Shown here piece by piece: positions 1 through 15,000 of a DNA stretch of 64,000 nt (position 1 is the stretch's first letter; each line of letters opens with the position of its first letter). The notes under the pieces are model-generated. The model was not told the DNA's origin. It did no database searches and saw nothing but the letters and a program-made list of their open reading frames with translations. Source of the DNA: Helicoverpa zea (Eukaryota > Arthropoda > Insecta > Lepidoptera > Noctuidae); contig NC_061456.1 of the NCBI RefSeq assembly GCF_022581195.2, positions 5,706,501 to 5,770,500 on the forward strand, in the 5' to 3' direction. The translations under genes and the position numbers were made by a program.

Positions 1-3000
1 GTGTATAAGTATCCATTCTCGTGTAGGATGCGTAGTGCGAAAGGTGGATCGTGACAAATTACTATTACGACACTTATTTTTCGCTTCACACGCGTGGAAA
101 AGTTGCTGAGAATAATGATGCCAGTCATAGTGTCACACTGAGGAAGGAATTTATTTGATTTACGTATCGTTTTATTTAGGTAAAACTTTGTCCGTTCAGC
201 ACTTGAATATTTTACATGCTCTTATTTTTGTTAGATTTTGTGATATATTTTATTAAATATTTTTAAACTAAAATTAAAATGAAGTATCGTTACATCCAAA
301 ATAAGATTTAATAAAGATTACTTGCCAAGCTTTTAAGATTAAATTGTTTCAAATTTTTGATTGTACACTAGGTAACTATTATGGCACTTTAGTTAAGAAA
401 ATATGTAGATTTTAAAATTAATTGCATTTCGTAAAATAAAACATTTAATTTTGAAACATAATCCTCTTCACTTAAAAGCACTACAACAACTTTGTCTGAT
501 ACTACTTAGGTATACATAGTTATTATATGCTACGAATTTTTTTTCACATTGGTTCAGAAATAAAAAAAATTATTTCAAAAGTATTTTGTTTAGCAACATG
601 CACATACTGAGCATTATATAAGTCAAGACCCTTATTCCTTTGTATTTTTCAAAGTCAAAGTCAAGTTGATTGACGTGCGAGGTAAAGTTCCATTCATGGG
701 TAACTATACATACTAGGATATATATAGATACCTACGTACATACAAAAGCCAAGTGCACCTGGCGCGTACCCCATAGCACGTAAACCATTCGCCTATCCCA
801 AACACGTGACAAAGTTACTTTATAGTATGTTACGACGCCCTCGAGATTTATCGACAGATATTCCGCAGAGATTCGATAAAAATACCCTAATAGTATTAAC
901 ATTCGACTCGACAATAATAGTTTTTTGTCCATAAAGTATCCATTATCCGGTGCTTCGTCTTATACAAAAGTTAAAGTATCCGAACGTTACTTTCTACTTA
1001 CCTAATTAATTCTGGAACCATTACATCAATATTCGACAAGGCCGCATTTTTCTCAATTCATTAGAAAAACTTTTCCATTAGTAATTTGGCATTCTTTGTG
1101 GGGGCAGATCAGAATTGATACGAGTTACATTACTGCTGAATCAGTAACATTCCGTTGTGTTGTAACAACGGGTCACCCTCTCGCATCTAAATAGAACATC
1201 TCTTTGTGAAACTAGTCTATAAATCAAAAACAATTGGCTCGTTCTTTGCAGTTTTTTATTTTTCTTTTTGGGAGAACGTCGGTACGTATATGATAAGCAC
1301 TCATCCACAAAGTTAGGTCTGGTGTTTACAAAGATATGGCAATAAAATGCAGACGATACGCAATCCTGTGTTAGTAGGTATTTATGCGGCGCATATTGGA
1401 AATAATGGCTGCTTACGTCGATCCTGTCAGACTACTTAATTATTCAATCGGAATACTTATAGTCTTCCGAGCTGCGCACATCCTTAGGAAAAGCGATCTT
1501 TTCTACTCTTTGGTAACGGCACACATAAATTAACGCTTTCTCGATTAAGCACCTTCAGGCGGTGCAATAAAATAAATTCGCTCTACTGCCATCAGCTCAC
1601 TAGGATAAAAAGATTGATTTTGATAAATACAAACCTATTTTACCTTTCTTTCGCAAAGAAGTTAATGCCCAGTTACCTTAATGGGCGTTAAGAATACAGC
1701 GGGGAATTCTCTGAAAATATCCACTAAAACGCGGATTACGAAAGATGAGGTGTAAAAACGGCACCGGGTAAGCTATAGGTAAAGAGCGCGCGCTTGCAAT
1801 TCAAGATTTTTCCAAATAGAACAAACAGCTCAACGTTTGTGAAAACGGTTCTATAAATATTTAAAAATCCTCTTCTCCGTAGCGAGTCGTAAGACGATTT
1901 GGCGTCTCTCTATCGGACAGCACCGAGGCGTCGCGTTCCAGCGCTCCTGCTTACTTGATACCTTCTCGGGTAACAATCGCTTAGCATTCTAGTAATGAAT
2001 AGTTTCATTAAGGAGATATTTCATTAATCTCATTTAAAATAAAATAAATGTAGTTGTTGACGCAGTTTTAAGCCGGATCTGTGACTCGAATGCGTTTTGG
2101 GATTTCCAAAAATGTACGTTGATGAAAGTCGAATCATAAAATACGTTAGAAGTATCTCCTAAGTAAACTCCAGTCACCCTGCCCGGGAAAGTGCTCACAT
2201 ATAACATCGGCAAACTACCCACACTGATACTATGTAACCGTAGCTCGTTAGGAAAACATGACGATGGTTGTAGAAGTCCCAAACTGCTTGTAGAAAAAGG
2301 TTTACTATTCTGTTAACCGGTAAGCACCGTTAATGTAGCCCCAGAGTTGTACTGAGCAAGTTTAAGTACTCTCCTCCGGTTGTCGCTATCCTGCCGGTAC
2401 AAGTCTCGGCAACTTTTTAATTGGCCAGCCTTACAGATTGAAAAAAAAAACTCAAGAGCCCTTTTGACTTAATTAAATTTACTCTTTAGCCAGTGAAACA
2501 AAATGGACCCCCGTTTCATTCAATGTTGTCTATTCGAAAGCGGACGTAAACAAAAACCTAATTAGACGAATGAGTTTGACAACCAGCTCACTTTGTTCAT
2601 TATGAATAGCATTCTTTATTTTCTGTGCTCAAAACCACTCTGAAATATATTTTTAGAAGTTTTTGTTTCAGTAATTAATTGCCTCTCAGGTGAAATGATT
2701 ACTTTAAAAGCTAATATTATAAAGCCGACGCCGCTAATCCGCCTTTACAATATCCGCGTTCATTTAATTTCTAAAAACGTAGTCAAGCTTCTATTCACAG
2801 GCACTCAAACTAGAATTTCGTTAAGTTAAATATCACGAATTTAATCCGTGGTGAGGCACTCTCCCGGGGGTTCATAAAATGTAGAAATGAAAAGCTTATT
2901 TGAATTAAATCCTTTTGATACAAGCTTCCGATTCAGCACTGTAATGAACTTTGATGAGAAGTGCGGTTCAGCTTGATAACAATTATTATTATTGGTCGTT

Positions 3001-6000
3001 TAATCAACGTCTTGTGCTATTGATGGGATGCAAAGATTGTCGTGAGTAGGTTTGGAAATTACTGATTCGTATCGAATTGGCTTTTTTCTAGGTTGGTTAT
3101 TTTTAGAATAATCGATAAAACTTATCTGTTTAATTTGTTTTGGTTGGGGAATCGATTAAAACTTGTTTGGAGTGGAGCGTGGTTACGGTGTGTATTTGTT
3201 CGATAGCAGAGTGTTCAATAGCTGAGCAGACTATTACGACACAGGAAGCACGTTGTTTGCGTATGACAAGCTGATTTTGTACGGTAATCCAATTCGTACT
3301 CAAGTTGAAATCGTCGGTAGGTCTGTGTTGCGTAAACGTGCGAGTAGTGAACGTGCACTTGTGTTAATTACCTACAATGCCTCGTACATGGTTTGGTATT
3401 TACCAACATCTTATCATGATGGAACTAAACAAAAGTCCCAAAGTACAATTTTCCGGAAAAAATCAAAGAGAAGAATATTTAAAAAACCAACAACAGTTGT
3501 TTCTGTGACAACTTATGTTACTGATACTGGTTAAAAGTAAGCAAAAACCAATGTATTAATATTGCAGAAAGAGAATTTAAGGAAAAGGCAATTTTCCAAT
3601 AATGATTCTCTCAAATATTTTGAAGAGCCAACATTTTGGTAAGATACCTTTCAAGTATTTGATGTTATTAAAAATAAGAGCAGCAGAGGTCACGAAAGCT
3701 GAGAGTAAAATACAATGTAACATGCAGGTACATAATAAAGAGCTGAGTAAGAATGAAACTAACAGGGTACCTGCTCCAATGTAAAATATTCGTATTTTAA
3801 GTAAAGTTTACTCTAAACTTGAACATATTTCCTTTTGTCACAATTTCTTTTGCAAACATCGTCGTAAAAAATATAGCAACAGTATATTTTTTGAAAATCA
3901 TGGGTTTATCTTTATCAGAACTGTTTCTGTATTTGTAGTGTTGTGTTGATGTGACATTTTAAATTAAATTTCAGAAAGAAAAATCTTTATGTAAAAAAAG
4001 GCTGGGCTTCCGTCTCCCGTGTAAAAAACTGAGATTTACCAACATTTATGCCAATCCCCAAATATAATAAAATAAAAATAAAAGACATAACTTTCACTAT
4101 AAAATAAAAAATACTACAACAATTATTTCAAAAAAATATAGGTACTAAATAACTATTTTAATTGACCAGCCACAAATTTCTTTTCTTGAGGTACAAACTC
4201 CAAAACTACTACAAAAAATAAAACTGACAATTGGCATCGATAAAAAACAAAATAAGAATACTTCTAACATTAATTTTGTTTAGAATATCATAATTCATTT
4301 AACTGCCCTGTCTCAGCTATTCCGGTGTCATTTTGTAGAGGTGTATAAACGCGGCGAACCTCTCTAAGGAGAAGCAAAGTGAAATAATATGAAAATCCCA
4401 TTCTTTTATGAATTATTTATGTATGCTACGAGATAATATTATAAGGGAATAAAGGGCGGATCCCTTCCAAAGAATATTAAGTCTTTAAAGCTCATAACTA
4501 CAGCCACATAACCTTGAGTTTACGCACCACGTTTTAACATGATTTAGAGTTGTTTTCTTTTCGGGAATTAATGCATATTTAGGGCCAAATTACCTAAAAG
4601 TCATTCTAATATATACAATCCAATACCAAGAAGGAGAGGTCACATAACAATCTATTTAGTTATGCGGGGAAGTCACTTCTCTGTTATTTTTAATATGACA
4701 CCTTTATTTATCACGTCTTCACCGTTCCGGTTTCGACCTCAAGGAAGGTGTACTTATCTGGTTTGGGTAAGTATAGAAGTAGGTGTACGAAGATAAGCGA
4801 TTTCAATAACGATGACATACTTATTCTAATATACTTTTATATTTATTCAGTCTCACATTTTATACATTTATTCAGTTCTGTAATTTTAAGCACAAAGCGG
4901 CTTTTCATACATTTATTGTAAAATATTTCTTGGTTACACCTACCAATATTAAACCAGTCAGATTGTAAGTTCTTGGGCAATACTACTGTGAATTTTAATG
5001 ACGTTTTTTTCAGCAGTACAAGGTGATTGCTTTAACTACAGGAACTCGTACAAATATATTTGAAATTTTATAAAATCCAACAGACGGCACAATAGGGTTA
5101 TTATACGATAGAAAGGTACGCGCACCGCTCGAGCGGTTGCATAAAATGTATTCCTCTTGCTACCAACAAAGACAACCCTTTTATTCTTTTCTGTCGTCGC
5201 GGTTGTAATTCTCGTCTTTTAACAAATGGAAGACATTATCGCTGTGTCTGGCTTTTGTATAAATTCATGTAGAAATAAAGTTAGTAAAAAAGTTAAAGCG
5301 CTTACGTAGCGCTCGCATTTCAAACGTAACGGATATTTTAAAGCGAGCAAAAACTTTACGCCGTGCGATGTGTGTGAAAGGCTGCACAACTTTTTCTATG
5401 AGGAATTGTGAGCTTTGACGTCATTTCTCGTAATAAACCGCTGAAAGCATGCAGGACTGGAAAGTTCCTTTGGAGCGTGGTGTAAACGGGGACATCATAA
5501 TACGACGTGGTAAGGACTTGGCTCTCGAATACGAACCTGCGCTATCGACATCTCGGAGGCGCGCGTTCGTCACGCCCTCTTCGCAAGTCATCGGCTCCTC
5601 TTGATGCGGACCACTCGAAGCCGGCTAATAGTTCACAGGCGCTCATTAAAATTACACGAGTGCCTGGAATAATGTGATTCTTGTTGAGTGCTAACCGACG
5701 AAACGATTCTAAATAAAGGAATAGCTGGCTTTTGTAACTATACTTGTCTAGTAACTACATAGAACTTATTTAAGAAGACGCATACCCATGCGTCATCTTA
5801 AAAAAATATTGTAATGTTTTATTTCAACATTATATATTAACATTTTTATGTACGGTTGTTTATTTAAAAGAATGATAATGATGGTACGAGGGATTCCTAC
5901 GACTACATTCATAGCAAGTTGGCCGGACCAACATCCGATAACACGGCCCTCTCTCTGCTTAGTTTTCCGACGGTCAATTATAACAAAGCGTAAAAGTTAC

Positions 6001-9000
6001 TAACAAAGAGCGAGAGCCTGCAACTTCTGACGTTTCTGAATACGGCCCTTATTTATCGCTTCCCGTGAGATTACCATAGCACCGCATAAACAACGACACA
6101 GATTACTTATAATACTTTTGGACGCGTAAAATTTCACGCTTTGCCCATCCCTATCGGCACGAAAAGAGTACAGAGATGTTTGGTACTAAAAAATAAATAT
6201 TAAGGTAAGTATATAAAAATATTGTTGGAAGAGCCAGGTTGGTATTTTATAGGGGTTTGCTAATAGCACTGAGATAAGTAAGTATATAATTTAACCAGAC
6301 ATTACTGAAAGTGTTTTTATACTGTTATTATATGTATGTGTATCTTATACCTAATTCAAGGTTCAAAAGAGATGCCTATACAGTATTTGCAACCATTCGA
6401 AAACAAAATTGATTTCGAAAGTCACATTAAATAATATAATTGATGTGGAACGCAATATTGTTTCCTTTTCTCCACTTACATCCTTTGTACATATATCTAA
6501 TAGAGAATCACCAAAGTGTTCAGTAAATCAAAGAAAATAAGTAACAGTCTGACACACGACCATGTAACCCGACCAGCAAAGGTTCAATCCTTTCACGACT
6601 GATGTTATTCTGTACGTGAAATATTGATCCATTATACTATTGTCAGATATGAATTTTTGAATGAAAGCAACACTCAGTGAAATAATCTGATATTTCAAGG
6701 AACATAACATTTGGATATCAACAAGCAAATAAATTGTATTTAATTTTTTCATGAAACCCTTTGAAAGGTCGATGATTCTTAGGCCTTGTGGTCATCCATA
6801 TTAAAAGTAGGTATGAAGACGTAGAACCCTGGACTGACATAGAGTTATGTTTACTCTTTATATGAGGAGATGCCTCTACCCTGAAGTAAGTGGACTGGAA
6901 TATACTGTGAGCAAACCCTGCTCAGTTAAACAATAACCTGAATCAAAGTCAAAGCATTTGTTTCCATCAGACCAAGTCCTTTTCAATTGTCAAAGTCAAG
7001 TGGACCAAACCATGAAGCTTGACCGTTGGAAAATAAAATGTTATATAAAGTGAACGAGAAAAACCATCATTCTTCAAACAGTTGTTATTATTTTACTGAA
7101 ATTGCATCTTGTTAAATGTTAGTTGATATTTTTGCAACATCAAATGTTCAGATTATAAACCACTAAAAACACAAAAAGCGGTTGCAATATTTCTGAAAAG
7201 AGGTTTTAATAAAATTCATTTGACCTAGCTCATAACATTATGTAGGTGAGTCTTGTATTTAAAATTGGAAGTGTTTTGTATACACAGCGTGTTTGCGCTG
7301 TTTACTGTGTAGGTATTATCTTCGCAGCACTTTCCTACAGTCCACTTTCTTCCAAAGTATTTTCCACTTGGCTTGTTTCAGAGAATCTTGGGCGATGAAA
7401 CCGTGAGCTCTGCAATCTATAGTCCAGTCCCAATTTAATCTGTCTTATCTATGTATAGGCAATGAGATTATCTATACTTGCTTCGTCATATGCAAATAAA
7501 GCTGATGAAAGCAATTAAGGGATTGAAACGTATCTTGTATTCTACATATTATAGTCAGTTAATACCTTTATGTAATCCGCTGTAATTGCTCAGTTAATCG
7601 AATATTTATTGATAAAATATTTATATAATAAGAATCGTAAGAATCGAAATGAATAATTTTAATGATTAGTTGAGATTGACTAACTTTTGTAGATTACCTG
7701 TGTTATAAAATTTAATAGATAATGACCATTGAAATAAAATACAATCATATTTTTTTCTTTTCAGAATAATTAAGAATAACTAGACTAACTGAAATATAAC
7801 TTCTAAGTACCTACTTTTAAAATAGTGTTTTTTAAAAGTAATTTCTAATATTCAAATCTAAATTAACGATCTCGTTTAAAGCAATTCGTTTTTTATTCTT
7901 TATCCCTTATTATAAAATAAAATATGTCAAGCTTTATGTAACATAATTTTGTTTTATTGGGTTTATATTTTCGATAACCCTGTTTATTAGAAGTTGATAG
8001 AACCGCAAGGAGCATTATGATACATAAGGTTGCGACGCGACGCCCCGCGGCGACGCCCGAAAAAAACATTGCTCATTTTGTCGGTGGATTCAATTTCAGC
8101 GTCACAACTCACATTCTTGTGAAAATGGATCTATATTGTTGTAAATATTGTACAGTCCGTTTATCTATAAGGAAACAAATGGCACTGTGACGAAATCTAT
8201 ATTATTGTTTGCTGCGTGTTATATGTGTTTATTCATCAACTAAAATAGTATAAGTATGTAAGTATTTTACAATAATAGGCATTTTTTTATGAAAATATTG
8301 GGATCAAAAATGGGTTTACAAACAAACAATTTGCGCGGAAAAGTACAAAAAATTCAAATAATCATGCTTATTTTACTAAAAATTAAGTTGGCAATGAATG
8401 CTCGCTGCAATGCTGAAAGGTTTCAACAAGCCATGTAAGTAGGAAATTTGCCTCGTTTTTGCCTGCATTAAAACTATAAGCCGGGATTTTTTATCCCATA
8501 GCCGCACTTTTATTAGCAAACTGGGGCTTATGGGGGGAACCTACGGCATAGGGATGTAGAAAAGAATTTTACGATATGATAAGTAGGTACACAAATGCTT
8601 AATCTTCAGTTTATACCCCAGGTGTGGAGTTAAGACTGAAAGTAACTTGGGAATTGATAAGCGTGTCAAAATTTTCATGATAGTATAGTCATTACTTTGT
8701 GCTCTATGTTTATGTTCTCACATATTTTTTACAATATAATTATGTTTATAACATGGGAATTAGAAACCAGTAGGTTTACTCAAATAATTTTCAATGCCGC
8801 TGAGTTGTAATATCGCTCCAATTTCTGAGTCCAGCAACATTGAAACTGAACACCCTGATATCTAATTGAGGCGTGTGCTTGATAATGATAAATGACCCCA
8901 GCTTCGACCTTATAGCAGGACACAATACACAGCCAAAGTGGGCGTTACAGAAACCTTTACTTACCCCCGCCCGGTGTACGCATGACGCGTATTTTATTTT

Positions 9001-12000
9001 ACAACACGAAACTTAATGAACATCAAGTATCGGTCGGAGCACGAGTTAATTTAACGTAAACTTTCAAGCGGTAACCTTAATTACATATTTGAACAACGCC
9101 CGTAGTTATTACGCGTGTTAAGTGCGTAGTAAATTCTCGCACAAGTCTTGGTATAGTCAGAACAACTAATTGGGGTGTAATCCATCCAGCTCCAGCCGGG
9201 TCTGAAGTCATTGGAGGGTCAACGGCCCATCCCCTAATTTGTAACTTAACCCGGAGACGACGTAAACTTTACCTATATCAAATGTTTGCCTAGTTTCTTT
9301 ATGTTCACGCCTTGATTACTGCGGAGAGGGATAACAGAATCGCTAGATAGGTACTTAGTCCTGACACGATTTGGTTCACAACCTCGAATGTTGCTTCTAT
9401 TTTATTGTAGTGACGAACGTGGTTATTTTTCACCACTAACACAAAGTTTTTGCCTATGTACAACAAAATGTAAGGAAAATTTAACGGCAAGCCCTCCTTA
9501 AATAAGTCCCAAATGTTTACGTAACTATGTTGCGCTAACTGTATGTGTCATGTCACCACATGTTTGAGATTTAATCGCCTCGGTCTCATATCGTCCATAA
9601 ACAAAACGCTCCGTTGAAACGACGACTCGTTAAACTTTTAAGCGAGTCCTAACTTCCGCGTTATAATCGCGCGCACGATTGTAACATTCGTCCATATCGC
9701 CCTCGTTTTGTAACTCACTAACACAATTGAAGGTTTTATGTCAAGATAGTTCAGTTTTGTTTTAATATTCACTAGATAAAAAGTTACATGTGCTTTGTTT
9801 GTTGTTCTACATTAAAATTCAATTACGTATGTAGGTACCTATATAAAGGTTGGTTGTCAGTTACAGGAAAGAAAATATCTTCAACTCCGAAAATACATTT
9901 TCATGTGCATTACTCCTATAAAAAGATCCAATGACATAACGTTGATACGAAACATACCTTCATCACGTAATGTTCATCAAAATGTCACGACATATGAACA
10001 TCGTAACGTGAAAATATACAAAATAAGTATCTCAAGAGGTTACCAAGTAACACGTAAAAATATCATTGTCACTCAAACTCGCTTCTTTCCACATCGAATT
10101 TAAAAATAATCTGTTTATCGATGTTTCCTTCCTTATTATTCTTTACTGAAAAAGTGGAATCAATCAAGCTTTAGCGTGAGTAAAGGTCAAAAATTCAATA
10201 TTTTCGAGACTGGATTTAACAATTGACTATCTAAGAACTGTTGATAAATAAAGGCAGGTGCTGATATCAAATATAATGACGAACTAAATTGACTTGTGGG
10301 AAATGAACCAACCAAAATTGCTGTTTAAAACAAACCGTTTACTTATACATTTTAGAAAGATAGCTTACAATTTTCAAACCATTAGTGCCACAACTCCTAA
10401 GGTGCTGTAGCAAAACTTAAAATTAATAAAGACAAAATACCTTTGTTCAGGAATTGAAAATTTTAAGAACAAGGAAAGTGGAAATTCAGATAACAACAAA
10501 GTTATAGATAGATAAAGCTTATGAACTTACTTTGAAAACCGGCGAAATTAATGTCAAAGCGAATATAACCTAATCGGCGAAGCCTTTTTAGTTTCCGAAA
10601 CGAAGTTTCCAGAACTGTTGTGTAGCAGGGAAAGTTATATAATTAATTTAATATACAAACTTAGCCGAGCTTCAAGAATTTCATAATATCGAATATTTCA
10701 GGTGACGCGGGAAAATATCATAGTCATAAAACCCTTGCTATGAGAGAGAAAAAAAAAGATATCAAAAAATATATCATCTCTACACTTTGAGATCCTTGAT
10801 CAATATAATGATTTCGTAGCTAAACACGAACCGATGTCGACGACCATCTGACGTGTTTACAGATGCCTTTTTTAGGTACCTACGCCTCAAGCTACGTATA
10901 GCTAAGTAAATAACAAAAATAACAGCAACACATTCCACAAACAAACAAACTCGAGGTGTTATCATGAGCCACAAAGTCCTGTCGTTACCGCGGCCGCAAC
11001 ATTTTTGTCCACGATTAAACATTATTACAGGGCATCACTGAAAAATAACAGTCGTTTTAACTCGGTCACAAAATAGTGTTACGGTTCTGTTTCAGCCACG
11101 TTTATGAGCCTTCAGACGCATCTCGGAACTCCCCGCAAATGTTTTTCTCCTGTACACCTGAAGGCAGCGAATAAGGTATGTTTACTTTCATTAAACAACA
11201 GATACCTAACTTTTTTGCTTTGAGTAAAATTAAACAGAATATAATGAGATGCTAAGTATTTACCGTAAATAGGTAGATAATACTTCTCGAAAATACCATG
11301 TCCTTATTGTTTAGTCTTTTTCTATGAGAATCCTGCAGACCACTTCACGACCAGCTCACACTCTTTCGTTTTTCCTGTACCTATTATAATACACTTTAAG
11401 TTTTTCCACAGCAACAACTGTTTTACTTAATGAGTAGGTTGATACCTATTTCACGAAACCTATTAGCTACGTTCTTCTGCACCCAAGTATACGAAACAAA
11501 TGCACCACGAAGCTCGCCGCGACCACAAATGTTTTTGTCTTGTGTTCCTGAAGAAAGCGAGTGCGGGGAATTTACTTTCATAATATCAACAGCCACTCCA
11601 CCGCAGTTTTAACTAAAAGATGTTTCAAATTAAATGTGTAAGCAAGAGAATGTCGGCGCTGCGGAGATTTATTATGAACAATAGTTATTTTGCGTACTTT
11701 CATGGAATTAAAGTAAACTTGGAATATGATTTATTCTCCTATAACCGTGTAGGTACATGTAAATGTCCGTACATGGCCGATTTCTCAGAATGGCTGTAAG
11801 GTATACGCCATGTTTTCACGAACAAGGGTCAATATATATAATAATACCTGCGAGTTGATAGGGTATCCAGTAATATACAAAGTAATACCTAGATGAGATG
11901 TTTGTGGCATAACATACTTATCATGTTTCGTGAAACAAAACAACTATAACTACAATGTACCTATATCTGTTTATTCTCGTAATTCATCTAATATCATTTT

Positions 12001-15000
12001 TATTTGGGTTAAAATATTATATCTGGGAGTGACTTGTATATAATTCTAAGACGGTGGACAAAGGCCATGTCACAAAAACCCCCGGGCTATACGGATATTG
12101 ATGAACGAGGACCACCCGCTGGTCACAACTCCATATAATATAAAATAACCTCACTATATTTATTTTTAATAAAACTGATATTTAGGTATGTATTTTTAGA
12201 AATATGGAGCACTTTCAAGTAAATGCTTTATGTTGTTATGCTGTTTTCTTTCCTGAAGCTTATTTTAATACTTTTATTAAAAAATAACATTTGGCCACCG
12301 GCTCTTCTATTGATAACACACCTACAACCCTTTTATTAATATATAGCTTCATCTTGACGTACTTAATACGCATGACATTAAGAATGCAGTCAGATCAATA
12401 CCTATGTACAGAAAAAGTGCAATCAATAAGATAAGTAGGTACATAGGTACTTAAGAATTACCATAATAACAAGAATTATTTACTGACAAGTCCTATGTAA
12501 CTTCAGAACGATAACATTCTTATATAAACTTGGAGAACTTCAAGAAGACTAGTTGGAGCAAGTTTTCTTTTGTTACTGTGCTCAAATCTTTTGAGACTAT
12601 TTTTATAAGAAATGCTTGCGAACTTTTTAAAATGGTGTCATTTTAAGTATAATTATTCACAGCTGCATTTAATGTCGTGGTTGGTTCTATTCTCTAGGTA
12701 CTTAATGTTATCAGATTATGGTTTTCGCAAGAAAACTATATTTTGGAAACCTGCTTGAAAAAGCGAAAAATAATAAAAAAGTCTATAATTGGATACTTAT
12801 CTAACCAGTTGTACCTTCTACTAATAAAGTCATATTATGGGAAAAAGTTGTATTTATTGACTAACTCTGACATTTCAGGTTTCCAACCGTATAAAGTATA
12901 CCCAAAGCCATATTCTACTTTCTACACACCGATTCAGACATGTCAAAGCAAAAACATCATCCATACAATCTGGACAGTCCTTCACAACGATTTTATGAAT
13001 TGAATAGCTAGGAAAGGTTTTATGAAACCCCATCTTCAAGCTGACATTTAAAAAATGTACCGGAGCTTTCAGAAATAGTTACAACACAGGAGCGCGTGTA
13101 TTCGGATGACCTGGCTGGTTTATATCGACGTTGCGGCCGGATCATGATCGTACAGCACGAGATGCCTGCTGATGGTGTCATGTTGCCGCACGATCCGCGC
13201 CGCTGTCCGGCTGACACGACAAATTGCCGGCTGGTAATTGGCGGCCGGCTGTCGCGATGTAAAGCCGCTGAATTGGGTTATATTACTTTTATAGTGAAAA
13301 ATTGCACGTGCTTCCCATTCACCCTATTGTGGTGTGACGTTATTACTGGAAAGCGTTTTTAATTTTTCCCAGAGTGACGCAAAATGGTATCATGCAGTCG
13401 ACGTAATGGTATGCATAAATGGTTACCTTACCTATATAGGATTAATATTTTTGGAAAAGTGACACATTTTGGGAGCGTTTGGAAATTAAAAACAAACATA
13501 ATTCAACCTGTTGGATAACGTTTTAAATTTTTAAGTTAGTAAAATGAATAACCTCATACATAACTCATGGTTTTAACAGACAGGTCTGACGAGCATTAGC
13601 GTAAACCTACAGAAGCACATGCCAAACATTATAATCTAATTAAAATCCACAGTACGAGTAGGTGCACGCTGAAGAGCAAACAAAATTTACTCCGGCAAAA
13701 TGTTCGAGTGTCTGACATGTTTAACCTACATCGTACGTACGTTATTTACCTCGCACAAATCTGGGAAAAGACGACGCTAAGAAATTGAAACCACATTGAA
13801 AATCTGCAGCAAGCATCTGCGCTCCAAGTGTTTCGGCCATATTATGTAGAAGTGAGCGGAATAAGCCGTACTTTGTTACAAATCCGGGACTTGGGTTGGA
13901 TTTGCCGGTGTCCGTTTTGTGCTTGTTATTCCAACGCTGCCAGACCGGGCGCAAGCTTAAGTGTAGCTCATACTCTGGATACAAACTCTCCCTACTGAGC
14001 GAGCCAGATCGTGATCATAGAAATATTATATTACATTCTCAACCAATACTTACCGAGAAAGGGCCCTTCCTTTCGAAACATGGAATACGTAATAGATGAA
14101 AGACATTTTAACAAGAGGTTTATGTGCGAACGAAATAAATAGGCATTCTCCCAAAAGAAGTCACTGGGCGCTGTATCGGGATCCGATTTCTTTATCCCAC
14201 CTGGACACAAATCGATGCTTCAAGTAGAAAATCGGATCTCATCCTTTGGATATCGTAAGAGGAGATTATGGAATTGTAATGGACGAATATATATAGGCAA
14301 CAGTGTATAGGTATTTATAATATCTTATGTATTCCACGAAAACCAAAGTAAATGCAAAGATCCTCCAACTGAGATTGCACATTTGTGTGAGTGAATTCGA
14401 CGAATCAAAGTACAAGTTACACTACACATCCACAGATCCAGCTATAAGCAGAACCACAGAACAATAAAAAGAAGATTAACTTTATGTTAAGACTGTGCAT
14501 TTGTGTTTGTACCAACCAAGACCTTTGACAAGCTTCCTATCCGTTTCAAAGCATTTCCTAGAAATGTGTCCGGGAAACTATAGCTTTTGTGTTACTTAAC
14601 AACGTTGTACACACATGATTCTTGGCTACATCAAAGTGAAATGCAATCCTTGTGGAGGGAAGTGGGATCTGGCGGCTGCAAGATTAAGTCTCTAACATTT
14701 AGGAAGCGACCGAACTCCTTACCTCTAAGGTTGTCGACAGTAAGAGCTTACCGATTTATTTGTTTGGTATGGCCAGGTAAAGAACACACGAGTTCTTTAT
14801 GAATAGAAATGGCACTGCATTATTAAACAGTGCATCTTTTGTAATTAATGTATCCTGGTAATAGGGATGTAGGCGTAGACTAAGACAATCGTATTTTTAA
14901 TCAATAAATGATATTGTTATTTTTTATATCCAGTTCTATTTTATTCTGCTACGTAAGTAAAAATTATGCAGTATCTAGCCGTCAATTTTAAATTAATATA

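Noticed and set aside
3253..3534. Plus-strand 93-aa frame
   Set aside because: It begins at a non-ATG codon, has no recognisable domain and no splice context.
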